In this document: one piece after another, positions 7,502 to 17,230 of the stretch
Layout: every line of letters begins with the position of its first letter
How positions within the stretch are numbered: the first letter of the stretch is position 1
Assembly (NCBI RefSeq): GCF_011492965.1
Contig: NZ_CP045121.1
Location: forward strand, 2,666,001 to 2,730,000
From: Rubrobacter marinus
GTDB lineage: Bacteria; Actinomycetota; Rubrobacteria; Rubrobacterales; Rubrobacteraceae
DNA length: 64,000 bases
Reading direction: 5' to 3'
Program-made: the position numbers and the translations under genes
Notes under the pieces: generated by a model
The model's input: only the letters and a program-made list of their open reading frames with translations
Databases searched by the model: none
What the model was told of the DNA's origin: nothing

Positions 7502-9406
7502 CTAGGACACCCCGAATCCCCTCGCGGCGCTCGTCCCCCCAGCATGGTCCGCATCGCCGCCGAAACTGGCCACCACGGAGTAGCTGCCCGCCGCGGGCGG
7601 CGTGTACGCCAAGCGGTACAAGCCGCTGTTCAAGGATGCGTACCTCGTGGCTATCGACGCCCCGTTACGCTTGATGGTCAGCTTGATCGTGCCCGCGTGT
7701 TTGGGAGCGACGGCCCCGGAGAGGGTCACGGCCTGCCCCGATCTCAAGACGGTGGCCGAGGTGCTCAGGGTGACCACGGCCCTTACGCTGACCATCTTGG
7801 AGGCGCTCGCATAAGGAGCCAGCGCCGCGCCCGGTCGCCCCGCGAACCGGGCCCGATACTCGGTGTTCTGAGCCAGTTTCACGTTGGAGAGGGAGAACGT
7901 ACCGTCGGCCCTCGTCGTGAGGCTCCCGCCCGGGACCGGGCCGAAGCTGCCGGCGCCGACGGGCTTCTGCTCCAGGATCACCTGCTCATCGGCGATCGGT
8001 GTCCCGTTGGAGGTGAGCCGGCCCGAAAGGATGACCGAGCCAACATAGTTGGTCACCGAAACGTTCGGAGCCAGGCTCAACTCGGGGACCGCGAACGAGG
8101 TGCCGTGCGCGACGGCGGGCGCGGACTCGTTGCCGGCCTTGTCGACGGCCGTGATCCTATAGTGGGATACCGCCCTCTTGGGCGCCGTCGCATCCGCGTA
8201 GGAGGTTGCGGAGATCAAGGCGTCGGGGTTCAGCTTCTCGTATGCGCCGTCGGGAGAGGCCGCGCGGTAGAGGTTGTAACCGGCGAGGTCGCTCTCCCCG
8301 TTGGCGGTCCACCGCAGATCCACGCCCCCGAGCCTACCGGCCGCCGTCGCCCCCGGGGGAGCCGCGGGAGCGAGGTCCACCGTCGAGCCGCGGACGTCCC
8401 AGGTGCCGTAGTTCGGGTCGCTCGCACGCTGGTCCTCCCAGAGTATGGTCTCGCCGTCTACGGCGGGGGTCTCCTGCGAGCCGGCGCCCGTACTGACCGG
8501 AAACTCCCGGCCCGTCGAGAGGTCCTTGGCGTAGATATCCGCGTTGCCGTTCCTACCGTCGACCCAGACGACGAGGTGCCCACTGACCACGGGTGAGTAC
8601 TGGTCCGCGGTGTTCGTGGTCACCTGGAACGCTTCTCCCGCGGCGAGGTCCCTGCCGAAGATGTCGTAGTTGTTCGGGCCCTCCTGACGCCACACGACCG
8701 TGGAGCCGCTTATGGCGGGCTGGTCTTTGAAGCTTGGATCGGTGCTGACCGAGAACTCCTCCCCGTTCGAGAGGTTTTTGGCGTAGACGTCCGAGTGTCC
8801 GATGCCCCGGCGGTCGTCCTGCCAGACGACGGTGTGTCCGCTTATCGCCACGTTACGCTTATTGCCAGGGCTGGTCGCGGCGATCTCCCGCTCCTGCCTG
8901 GTCGAGAGGTCGTAGCCGTAGACGTCCCAATCGCCGTTGCGGTTGTCTTCCCAGACCACTAGGTTGCCGTACACGTCGGGCTTGCGCTCGTCCGACGGGC
9001 TCTCGGTGATGCGGAACTCTTGCCTGGTAGAGAGGTCGTAGCCGTAGACGTCCGGGTTGCCGTCGCGCCGGTCCTCCCAGACCACGAGGTTACCGTCGAT
9101 CTTGGGCTCACGCTGGTCCCCGGGGGCGCCCGAAATCTGGAACTCTTCACCGTCGGGCACGCTCCTGCCGTAGACGTCCGAGTTGCCGTCGCGCCGGTCC
9201 TCCCAGACCGCCACCCCGCCGTTCACGTCGGGGTGGAGCTGGTCTCTAGAGGTAGTAGCGACCGCGAAGCCCTCGGCCTCCGGGAGCGCGCCGGCTGACC
9301 TCGACAGCCCCATCGGGGACGCAATGCAAACCAGCATCAGGCACGCTGCCGCCACGAGAGAACGCGCGTACCGGGAACTCAAGAGCGATCCCCGACGCGG
9401 CGACAC
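7502..9406 (-). CDS. secreted seven-repeat beta-propeller protein with Ig-like C-terminus
   Basis: Exported 634-aa paralogue of the protein at 4531-6282. GTG 9406 (VSPRRGSLLSSRYARSL) is chosen because GGGAGGAGCACG lies immediately upstream; the frame stays open to 9553. Signal peptide: LVAAACLMLVCIASPMGLS. Seven propeller repeats (VVWEDRRDGNPDVYGYDL type) are followed by a fibronectin-III-like domain (AGRLGGVDLRWTANGES...YRITAVDKAGNES) and two beta-sandwich modules. The last of these (TLSGAVAPKHAGTIKLTIKRNG...YTPPAAGSYSVVASFGGDADH) closely matches the C-terminus of the giant multicopper oxidase at 9836-15810. That shared tail suggests a common surface-targeting or matrix-binding role. The gene is ~60 bp upstream of the RTX-like gene on the same strand. 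Confidence 0.8.
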   Translation of the reverse strand: MSPRRGSLLSSRYARSLVAAACLMLVCIASPMGLSRSAGALPEAEGFAVATTSRDQLHPDVNGGVAVWEDRRDGNSDVYGRSVPDGEEFQISGAPGDQREPKIDGNLVVWEDRRDGNPDVYGYDLSTRQEFRITESPSDERKPDVYGNLVVWEDNRNGDWDVYGYDLSTRQEREIAATSPGNKRNVAISGHTVVWQDDRRGIGHSDVYAKNLSNGEEFSVSTDPSFKDQPAISGSTVVWRQEGPNNYDIFGRDLAAGEAFQVTTNTADQYSPVVSGHLVVWVDGRNGNADIYAKDLSTGREFPVSTGAGSQETPAVDGETILWEDQRASDPNYGTWDVRGSTVDLAPAAPPGATAAGRLGGVDLRWTANGESDLAGYNLYRAASPDGAYEKLNPDALISATSYADATAPKRAVSHYRITAVDKAGNESAPAVAHGTSFAVPELSLAPNVSVTNYVGSVILSGRLTSNGTPIADEQVILEQKPVGAGSFGPVPGGSLTTRADGTFSLSNVKLAQNTEYRARFAGRPGAALAPYASASKMVSVRAVVTLSTSATVLRSGQAVTLSGAVAPKHAGTIKLTIKRNGASIATRYASLNSGLYRLAYTPPAAGSYSVVASFGGDADHAGGTSAARGFGVS

Positions 9407-9586
9407 CGTGCTCCTCCCTTCGAAGGAGAATCCGGGGGTGAAATGAGGCGGGGCAGGCACACCCCGTCGGACTTCGAGCCTCTGCTTGCCCACTTCGCTG
9501 ATCGCACCCATCCTCATCCTTCTCCCCCGCTCGCGCAAGAGCTCCTGTTGCACCTCCTATCGTAGGCCGCCACCACGCGCGGCTTC

Positions 9587-9627
9587 ATCGCGCACATGGA
9601 CGATCTTTCGCTAGCCCAGGTGGGCTA
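9587..9627 (-). promoter_or_regulatory. composite NarL-like element, copy D (second propeller protein), perfect palindrome
   Basis: The cleanest copy: TAGCCCA-CC-TGGGCTA (9612-9627) is a perfect inverted repeat, followed on the minus strand by GCG, AAAGATCG, TCCATGTG and CGCGAT. Leader to GTG 9406 would be ~175 bases. Confidence 0.8.
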
Positions 9628-9749
9628 GCGAGAGGCTCGGCGACGACTCGAGAGGTGCCTCCCGTACCGGGGAAGGTCCCTCCGGGCGGAGTAGGGAGCG
9701 GCCCCCTTCGCCCCTCGATCCCACTGGCGTCGACGCAGGCCACCCGTCC

Positions 9750-9813
9750 CGCGCATCGGCAGCCTGGATCCGCCGATGCGCGGTGCCCCGCCCGGGTTTG
9801 GGCGGGGCACCGC
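9750..9813 (-). terminator. double hairpin terminator of the giant multicopper oxidase gene
   Basis: A perfect 14-bp stem GCGGTGCCCCGCCC / GGGCGGGGCACCGC with a six-base loop (9780-9813) lies just past the oxidase stop. It overlaps a second perfect 11-bp stem CGCGCATCGGC / GCCGATGCGCG (9750-9782). The two share a few bases, so they are alternatives rather than simultaneous. Confidence 0.7.
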
Positions 9814-9835
9814 GCCACGAGACCGTGTCGCTCGC

Positions 9836-12800
9836 CTAGCGGACTACGGTGAAGGTCCTCGGCGGGCTGGTGTTGGGCGCATAATCGGCGTTGCCGGCGA
9901 AGTTGACGCTCACCGAGTAGCTTCCGACGCTCGGCGGCTTGTAGGCGAAGCTGTAGCGGGAGGCGCTCAGGGCCACGCTCCGGGTCGAGATGACCGCACC
10001 GTTGCGCTTGATGGTCACCTTCACCGAGCCCGCGACGTTCGGCGTAACCGTGCCCGTAAGCGTCCGGGACTGCCCGAGCTTGAGGTTGGTTATCGCCGTG
10101 GTGTTGGAGACGAGGGCCTTGACCTGAATCCGCTTCACGGGGCTCTGGGAGGCCTGGAACCCGACCCTCGCGTCGCCCGCGAAGCGCACCCGGTAGTCGG
10201 TGTTCTTCTTGGGCACGATCCCGGCGAAGCTGTAGGCCCCGCCGGCGGCGGTGTCGGCGCGCTTGATCTCGGAGAAGGCCGCGGCACCAACCGGCTTGTG
10301 CTCGAGGATGACCTGCCTGCCCACGATCGGGTCGGCGCCCCGCAGCAGCTTGCCGGAGAGCGTGCCGCCCTTGCCGTAGTCCACGCTCGTGGGGGCAGCG
10401 AGGCCGACGGTGGTGGCGGACGGCGAGATCTCCAGGGGCAGGATCGGGTGGTTCCCGTTCGCCCGCGGGTTATCCGTGTCGGGAACCGGGGTCGGATCTA
10501 GGGCGCCGGACGCCGGCTTCGGGTAGACCCGCATGAGGCCCCAGAGGCCGCCGGAGAGGTTGTGGCGGTACATGCCGTCGGCGTAGCGGTAGTCGCCGGC
10601 GAAGCCGTTGCCCGCGCTCGGCAGGTGGACGTTGAGGGCGCGGCCCACGCTGAACCCGCCCTGGGCGGAGACCAGGGGCGAGCTCCCGTCGCCGGGGAAC
10701 TGCTGCCACGCGTGCCCGAGCATCTCGAAGGTGTGCTGGCGCTGCTTGTCCGCCCCCTGCAGGACGCGCATCCTGACCGCGTCGCCGGCGAAGGCCCTGA
10801 AGACCGGGGTGTCGGGGTCGCCGTTGGCCCTGGAGCTGTAGACGTTCGCCAGCTGCTTGCCGTCGAGGGGGCTCGTCTCCGTGGCCAGCGCGGCCTCCCG
10901 CCCGCCGAGGCGGTGCTTGAAGGGCGTCGAGCCGTAGTTGAAGCCCTTCTCCCCCTGGTCGATGTGGTCGTGGGCCTCGGCGCCGGGCGGCTCGGGGGCC
11001 TCGGCGGGCGCCCCCGGCTCCTCGATGTGCGGGGCCGCCGGGTCCGGGACGTTCAGTATGGGCGCGCCGGAGGCGTCGCGGAGGTTCAGGCCGTCCTGGA
11101 AGAAGGTCGTGAACTCGCGGAAGTCCTTCCCGTCCGGCACCCTGATGTCGGCGCTCACGCCGCTCCTTATCTCCTGGCCGGTCTTCGGGTCGTGGTAGGT
11201 CGAGCCCCTGGGCTCTATGTTCAGGCCGCCGAAGAGGCCGTGGTGGCGGTGCCCGCGCACGTCGCCGAAGTCCGTGAGGTTCGTCGCGCCGATCTCGCCG
11301 GGGCTGACGTCGTCGGCGTACCAGCGGTAGAGCTTCGACTCGCCCGGGGCCACCGTCTGGTCGCGGTTGTAGCCCACGGCCGTGCCGTCGGAGCCGCGCA
11401 CGTCGAACTGGACGGTCTGCGGGTGCAGGGAGACCCTGAGGCCCGCGGGGGTGCCCGTCATGGGCTCCAAGGGCGGCATGGCGTCGCCGTCGGCGGCCCC
11501 CTTGTGCTCCAGGAACTTCGGGGTCAGCTTGTTCGTGAGCCTCACCTCTACGCAGTCGCCCTCGTTCGCCCGGATCGTCAGGGGCTCGGGCTTCTTGGCG
11601 CCGCTCTTGATCGCGGCCTCGTCCTCGGCGAGGGCGTAGATCAGGCCGTAGGGGTCGTGGTCGCCCTGCTTGTTGTACTTGATGTTCGCCTCCATCGCGA
11701 CGACGTTGTACTTGCGCGACGGCGCTCCGGGGGCGCAGGGCGTCCCCGGCGAGTTGGCCTCGGGCGGCGCAAGAGAGTTGGAGCCGGTGCTCGTGGGCGC
11801 GCCCTCGTCGGCGGGGATCGTCGTGGTCGGGGCGGTCGCGTCGGTCGGCTGCGTCGGCGTGGCGTTGTCCGGCAGGGGCAGGAGGCTCGGGACCTGCTTG
11901 CCGCGGGCCCTCAAGATGCCCCACATGCCCATGTACAGGTCGTCGAGGTTCGTCGAGGAGTAGAGGTAGTCCCCGGCGCACGCCGCGTCGTTCGCGCCGC
12001 ACTCCATCTTCGGGACCTTCATGTTGAACGCCTCGGAGATCCCGATGTCCTGGGTGCCGACGAACGGCGACTCCGGGTCCTCGGCGTCCTCGCGCCAGCG
12101 CATCCCGTTCACCGCGAAGACGTGCTGGTGCTCCTGGGAGCCCTGGATCACGCGTATCTGCACCGGGTCCTCGGCGTAGGCCTCCAGAAGCGGCGTGGCC
12201 GGGTCGCCGAAGACGGAGGAGCTGAAGGTGTAGGCCGGGTCGACCTTCTGCCCGTTCTTCTCCTGCCTCAGCGGGAAGGGGGCGTTGCGGTAGTTGACGC
12301 CGACGATGCCGGGGTCCTCGTCGGGGTAGGCCTCGGGGGCGTTCGGGCCGACGAAGACGTCCGCGCGGTTGGTCGGGTCGCCGCCCTTACGGGTGAGGGA
12401 GACGAAGTCCTGCACCGCGAGGCCGAACTCGCGGAAGTCGTCCCTGGCGCCGGGGCCGATGATGTCCATCGAGGTCCCCACGGCCTCGCCCTTGCAGGAG
12501 CTGCCGCAGGCCGGGCCGTTGGCGGGGTTGTTTATGGGGGCGTAGAACTGCCCGGTCTTGGGGTTGCGGAAGTCCATCCCCTCGGGCTCGACCAGGAGAC
12601 CGGCGAACTGCCCGCGGTTCTGGTCGATCGCCGCGAAGTGGTGGTCGTGGCTGAAGACGGTCTTCAGCTCGTAGTCGGCGTACCACCGCTCGCGGATGGT
12701 CTGCCCGGGCTGCGTGTCCCCGTTCCACGCGGCGTTCCACGTCGCCGGGTCCGGAAGCTTGCACCCACTCTGCTTGCTGCAGGGCTGCTCGCCGGCGATG

Positions 12801-15800
12801 ACCTTGCGGTTGAAGTCCATCTGCTCCTTGGTGAAGGCGGCCTGCTGGTAGTTCCAGCCGTTGGAGGAGCCGTCGGAGGCGAGCACGTCGAACTTAACGA
12901 GGTGGATGTGCTGGCCCATCATGTTGGTCTGGACGAGCTTCTGGAAGGCGTCGTTCCCGAACCAGTTCGGCAGGAGGTTCGTCAGGTTGAAGTTGATGCA
13001 GTCGCCCGCGTTGACCCGCGTGAAGAGCGGCTCCGGCTGGTGCTTGTACGAGCCGTCCGGGTTCTTCTCCATCATCTTCGGCACGTCCTTGTCCAGGACC
13101 AGGAAGCGACCCTGGGTGTCGTGCCAGCCGGCCTCGTTGTAGACCACGTCGCGCTGCATGACGGAGACGTCGTAGGTCACCTCGCGGGCGCCCGAGGGGC
13201 AGGGGTCGCGGAAGGGGGCGCCCGGCTTGGGCTCGGCACCCTTGAGGTTGTACCTCTGGGCGTTCTTCTCGACGTCGAGCTTCCTCGCGATCTCGGCCTT
13301 CGCCGGATCCGCGTCGTCGGGGGCGAGCGCCGGGTCGAGGGCCTTGCCGGCCACGATCCTCATCGCGTCGACCTTCTTCGTCGGGTCGGCGGCGTCGGGC
13401 TCCTGGATGCTGCCCGGGGCCTGCGGGGCGCGCCAGCCGTACTCGCCGGGACGAAGCGGGGGAAGCCGGGGTTCTCGGCCGAGGGACCGGCGGGCGCGTT
13501 TCGGTCCGGCAGCGGCTTGACCTCCCGGACCTTCGTGCCGTCGGGGGTCTTCGTGGTGCCGTCCTCGCGGACGTCGTGTACCCGGAGGAGCGACCAGAAC
13601 CCTTCGGCGAAGTGCGGGTAGAGGTGGCAGTGGAAGATCGAGTCGCCCACCGTCCCCGGCTGGCTGCCGGCCCCGTAGAGCAGGTCGGCCGTGAAGGACT
13701 CGCCGGGACCGAAGGTCTGGGAGTCGAGCGTCGCCGAGCCCGGGTCCTTCCGGGTGTTGCCCGACGCGTCGAAGGCCGCCGTGTCCTTGGGGTTGGCGAG
13801 CCACTGGTTGGCGTGCAGGTGGAAGACGTGCGTCTCGGCCACGCCCGCCATGGCGTAGCGGATCTTGGTCGGGTCGTTCGGGTAGGCGTGGGTGACGTTG
13901 GAGACGTAGCACGAGCCCTTGCCCTCGAGGCGCGTCTGGAGGCCGCAGTCCTCCTTGCCGGGCTCCCACGGGCTCTCCGCGGTCGCCTTGCCGCTGGCGA
14001 GCTTGATCAGGGCCGGGTCGCCGTAGCCCCACGAGGAGAGCGAGACCTCTTCGCCGAGCCCGTCGGGGAGGGGATGGTGCTCCCTGTTGCGCTGCGGCTC
14101 GGTGCCGTAGTTGAAGCCGTGACCGACCATCCCGGGCTGGACCTCGTTGTAGTCCTGGGCGAGCTGGGCGCTCTCGCGGAAGGAGGGCGCGCCCGGCGCA
14201 TGGATGTCGGCGTCGACGTAGGGGTCGCCGTGGTCCTTGGTCACGCGGTCGACGCGCCCTTGGCCCGCGTAGATCGGCTTCCCGGTCTCGGGGTCGGTCC
14301 AGGCCGAGCCCGCGGGCTCGACGGCGATGGCGCCGTAGAGGCCGTGGGCGTTGGAGCCCGCGTCCTCCTCCTCGCCGCTGCTCATCGTCTGGCTGCGGAA
14401 GAGGTGCATCCCCTCCTCGTTCGGGACGCGCCAGTAGTACGTGATCTTGTTCTGCCCCGGCGTGTTGGGGACGCTCGTGTCCTCGTTGAAGCCGACGGCG
14501 CCGCCGTCGGAGGTCTGGGCGTTGTAGGAGACGCCCCGGGCCTGGATGGAGGCGCGCGGGTTCGTGAGGCGCCCGCCCCACTGCCGGTCGTTGAGCTCGT
14601 TCGTGAACTGGACCTCGACGCACTCGCCGACGTTGGCCCTGAGGATCAGGGGCCGCGGCCTGAGGCGCCTGTTCTCGGCGGAGTCCTGGGAGGCCTCGGC
14701 GGCGAGCGGCTTGTGCCAGTTTTTGACGGCCTCCTTGTCGCCCTGCAGCACGTAGACCTGGCCGTCCGGGTCGAGGTCGCCCCAGCGGTTGAAGGGGATC
14801 TCCACGTTTACGGCGGCGACGTCGTAGGAGCGGTTGGCGCTCCCGGCGTTGCACTCCCCGCCCGCCTGCTGGGCCTCGGCCGAGGGCGAGAAGTCGTGGC
14901 CGAAGATCGTCGGGCCGGCGAGGACGGCGAGGCCGGCCGCGAGGCCCGCGGCCCCCGCGAACGCCCGCGGGTGCCAGAGGCCGAAGGACCGGCGCTCCTC
15001 CCACGGCGCGCCCCGGAGGGCTGCGACCGCGAAGAGCACGACGGAAGAGACGCCGAGCACGACGCCCGCGTCGCGCCCGGCCTCGACGAGGGAGGCCGGC
15101 GCGCCCGCCGCCGCGTGCGCGACCGCGTACGTTCCGGCGGAGGCGAGCGCCCAGAGGAGCCGGGGCGAGGGGCCCCGGTCGTCCCCGAAGAGGTAGGAGG
15201 AGGCCGACCGGGCGAGCGGCGCGGAGGCCAGGAGCGCGAGGAGGGAGAGCGGCAGCGCGGGGATCGCGCCGAGCAGCCACCCCTCGGAAAGGCCGTCGTG
15301 GGACCCGTGGGTCCCGGCCCGGAGCAGGTGCAGAACGAGGCCGGCCCCGAGCACCTGGGCGGCGCCGGGGACGAGGCAGGAGGCGAGGCTGCGGTGGGCG
15401 CCGGAGAGCGGGATCAGCGCCAGGATCAGGCCGAGCTCGGCGGAGACGGCGGCGAGGTCGAGCGCCCCTACCGCCTCCGCGTCACCGACGTGCGGCCCGA
15501 AGAAGGGGACGCCGCTCGTGCGCGTCGCCGCGTAGAGGGCGACGAGCGCCAGGTTCGCGTAGACGCCGAGCAGGGCGAGGGACCGGGTGGGCCACCTGAG
15601 GAGGGCGAGGCCGTAGAGGCCCTGCGCCGCCGCGGCGGCGAGGAAGAACGCCCCGTAGCCCCACCACTCGGAGAGGTGCTCGGGGGCGGCCCACAGGTGC
15701 ATCACCCCGGCCGCCACCGAGAGCAGCCCGGCGGCGTAGACGGCGAGCTCCGCCATCGTAAGGTTGATGCCGGAGTCTGCCAATCTCGCCGGTGCCGGTT

Positions 15801-15810
15801 GCGCTGCCAT
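9836..15810 (-). CDS. giant membrane-anchored multicopper oxidase, one frameshift at ~13458-13462
   Basis: Two abutting frames (13360-15810 and 9836 to ~13460) read as one 1,991-aa protein if one C is added to the C5 run at 13458-13462, giving GFPPLRPGEYGW. ATG 15810 follows GGGAGGAC. Residues ~20-310 hold about eight membrane helices. Cupredoxin-type blocks follow: block 1 ends with HVFHLHANQW and HCHLYPHFAEGFW (the HCH-x3-H copper signature) near residues 660-740; block 2 has GQHIHLVKFDV and FSHDHHFA (~965, ~1052); block 3 has SLHPQTVQFDV and GHRHHGLFGG (~1460, ~1517). Two C-terminal Ig-like modules (~1800-1991) match the propeller protein tail. Size and repeated domains recall large oxidases such as MnxG/MofA (Mn(II) oxidation), but the substrate cannot be read from sequence. 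Either a base-calling error or a genuinely broken gene. Confidence 0.75.
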
Positions 15811-15875
15811 CTAAGTCCTCCCGCTCGGATCTCCTCGACCTGGCCTTAATGGTGGACCAGGCCCGCGAACGGGCC

Positions 15876-15916
15876 ATCGCGCAGATGGATGATCTTTGAC
15901 TACCCCAGTTGGGCTA
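15876..15916 (-). promoter_or_regulatory. composite NarL-like element, copy E (giant multicopper oxidase)
   Basis: On the minus strand TAGCCCA-AC-TGGGGTA (15901-15916), GTC, AAAGATCA, TCCATCTG, CGCGAT. The box lies ~65 bp before ATG 15810, giving the oxidase its own promoter separate from the signal peptidase gene upstream. Confidence 0.78.
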
Positions 15917-16041
15917 GAGGGCGCAGGGGCGCGCCGACGGGGGGAGCGCTATTCGAGGGTTCGTGCCCGGCTCGCCTCCCGCGCGACGGCCGAAGCCGGC
16001 GCGAGAGCGGCGTCAGGTGACGGTGCGGGACACGGTCCTCC

Positions 16042-16530
16042 TCAAAGGGCCCCGGCCCTCTCCACGGGCCAGAAGCGCAGCACGGCGCGGCCCAACAGGT
16101 CTTCCTCGGGGACGGGTCCCGTGGTGCGCGAATCGAGGGAGTTGGAGCGGTTGTCCCCCATCACGAAGACGTGCCCCTCGGGGACGGTCTCCGGGCCGAA
16201 GAAGCTGGAGTCGGTGAGCCCGTAGTCCACGTAGGGCTCGCGCACGAACTCCCCGTTCACCACGAGGACGCCGTCCTCGACGGAGATCTCATCCCCCGGC
16301 AGCCCGACCACGCGCTTTATGACCGCGCCGCCCCCGTCCTCGAAGACCGCCAGGTCCCCGCGCCCGGGCTCGGTGAGCCGGTAGGCGGATTTGGCCGCGA
16401 GGACGCGGTCGCCGGGCTCGAGCGTGGGGCTCATGCTCCCGGAGGGGATCAGGAAAGGCTCGGCCACGAACGGGCGCACGACGCCGAAGACAAAGATCAC
16501 GGAGAGCGCGAGCACCACCACGAGGTCCAT
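16042..16530 (-). CDS. lepB: type I signal peptidase, 162 aa
   Basis: Membrane protease that removes Sec/Tat signal peptides. One N-terminal helix (LVVVLALSVIFVFGVV) precedes box B with the catalytic Ser (IPSGSMSPTLEPGD), box D with the general-base Lys (VIKRVVGLPGDEI) and box E (MGDNRSNSLDSR). The length is short but normal for Gram-positive SipW/LepB-like enzymes. The start overlaps the end of the upstream membrane-protein gene by ~33 bp, implying co-transcription. Its place between two secreted copper oxidase genes, among many signal-peptide-bearing neighbours, suggests a dedicated export role, although a second housekeeping copy elsewhere is likely. The N-terminus could start slightly further upstream. 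Confidence 0.88.
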   Translation of the reverse strand: MDLVVVLALSVIFVFGVVRPFVAEPFLIPSGSMSPTLEPGDRVLAAKSAYRLTEPGRGDLAVFEDGGGAVIKRVVGLPGDEISVEDGVLVVNGEFVREPYVDYGLTDSSFFGPETVPEGHVFVMGDNRSNSLDSRTTGPVPEEDLLGRAVLRFWPVERAGAL

Positions 16531-17180
16531 CCGCGCGACGCGCCGGGTGCCTCTCCCACCTCGTGTCGCGGTCGCCGGCGTACGCGTGACGCCGCCGAAG
16601 TCGCCGTCGACGCGGTGAGGAGGCCCGGCCGGAACGTCGATCGAGCGGGGCCGGGGCGAGCGGGGGGTGCTTCAAGAGAGCCCCCGAGGAGCCTGAGCGC
16701 CCACACCGCTGCGCCGAGGAGGAGCAGGGCGTTGATCACGACCCTGCGGTAAGCGCCGGAGAGGAGCGTGACCAGGAGGACGACGAGGCCCATCTCGGCC
16801 AGCGTGGCGGTCATGTCGAGCAGCCCCGCGTCCTCCACCTTGCCGGCGTGCGGGCCGAAGGGTACGCCGGAGGTGCGCGTGAAGACGTAGAGCAGCATCA
16901 CGGCGAGGTTGCCCGAGATGCCGGCCACGACGACCGGGGCGGCCGGCCAGCGCAGCAGGGCCACCCCGAGGAGGCCCTGGGCGAGGGCGGTGGAGAGAAA
17001 GAAGACGCCGTATCCCCACCAGATCCAGGCGTATCCCGGCACCATCCACAGGTGGACCAGGGCGGCCACGAGGGAGAGCACCGCCGCCACGACGACCAGC
17101 CCCACGCCCTGCTCCAAAGAGGCCTCGGCCGGAGCCTCGCCGGACCGGGGGCCGTAGGCGTCGAGCCCCGTGTCCTGCAT
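16497..17180 (-). CDS. multi-pass membrane protein, paralogue of the giant oxidase N-terminus
   Basis: A 227-aa membrane protein of unknown function. ATG 17180 (MQDTGLDAYG) follows GAAGGGGG. Helices: VGLVVVAAVLSLVAALVHLW, IWWGYGVFFLSTALAQGLLG, VVVAGISGNLAVMLLYVFT, LVVLLVTLLSGAYRRVV, LLLLGAAVWALRLLG. It aligns by eye with the first ~150 residues of the giant oxidase: MHLW...EWWGYGAFFL versus VHLW...IWWGYGVFFL, then TRTSGVPFFGPHVGDAE versus TRTSGVPFGPHAGKVED. The last ~55 residues are Arg/Pro rich and look poorly constrained. It lies between the second multicopper oxidase and lepB, and probably forms a membrane platform for the oxidase system. Confidence 0.72.
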   Translation of the reverse strand: MQDTGLDAYGPRSGEAPAEASLEQGVGLVVVAAVLSLVAALVHLWMVPGYAWIWWGYGVFFLSTALAQGLLGVALLRWPAAPVVVAGISGNLAVMLLYVFTRTSGVPFGPHAGKVEDAGLLDMTATLAEMGLVVLLVTLLSGAYRRVVINALLLLGAAVWALRLLGGSLEAPPARPGPARSTFRPGLLTASTATSAASRVRRRPRHEVGEAPGASRGWTSWWCSRSP

Positions 17181-17230
17181 GCCCGAGCCCCCTTCCCCCC
17201 CGCGGCGGCGTTCCGAGAACGCCGGCCGCG

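Noticed and set aside
9612..9627. TAGCCCA-N2-TGGGCTA as a transcription terminator or RNA hairpin
   Set aside because: A two-base loop cannot form a stable RNA hairpin, there is no T-run, and copies lie upstream of genes with a fixed downstream sequence, which fits a DNA operator.
13440..13475. Programmed -1 frameshift in the giant oxidase
   Set aside because: Only a C-run, with no convincing slippery heptamer plus downstream structure; an undercalled homopolymer explains it more simply.
10562..13621. 1,019-codon plus-strand frame opposite the giant oxidase
   Set aside because: Val/Arg/Gly-rich shadow of GC-rich codons; no motif, no ribosome site, and the opposite frame has copper motifs.
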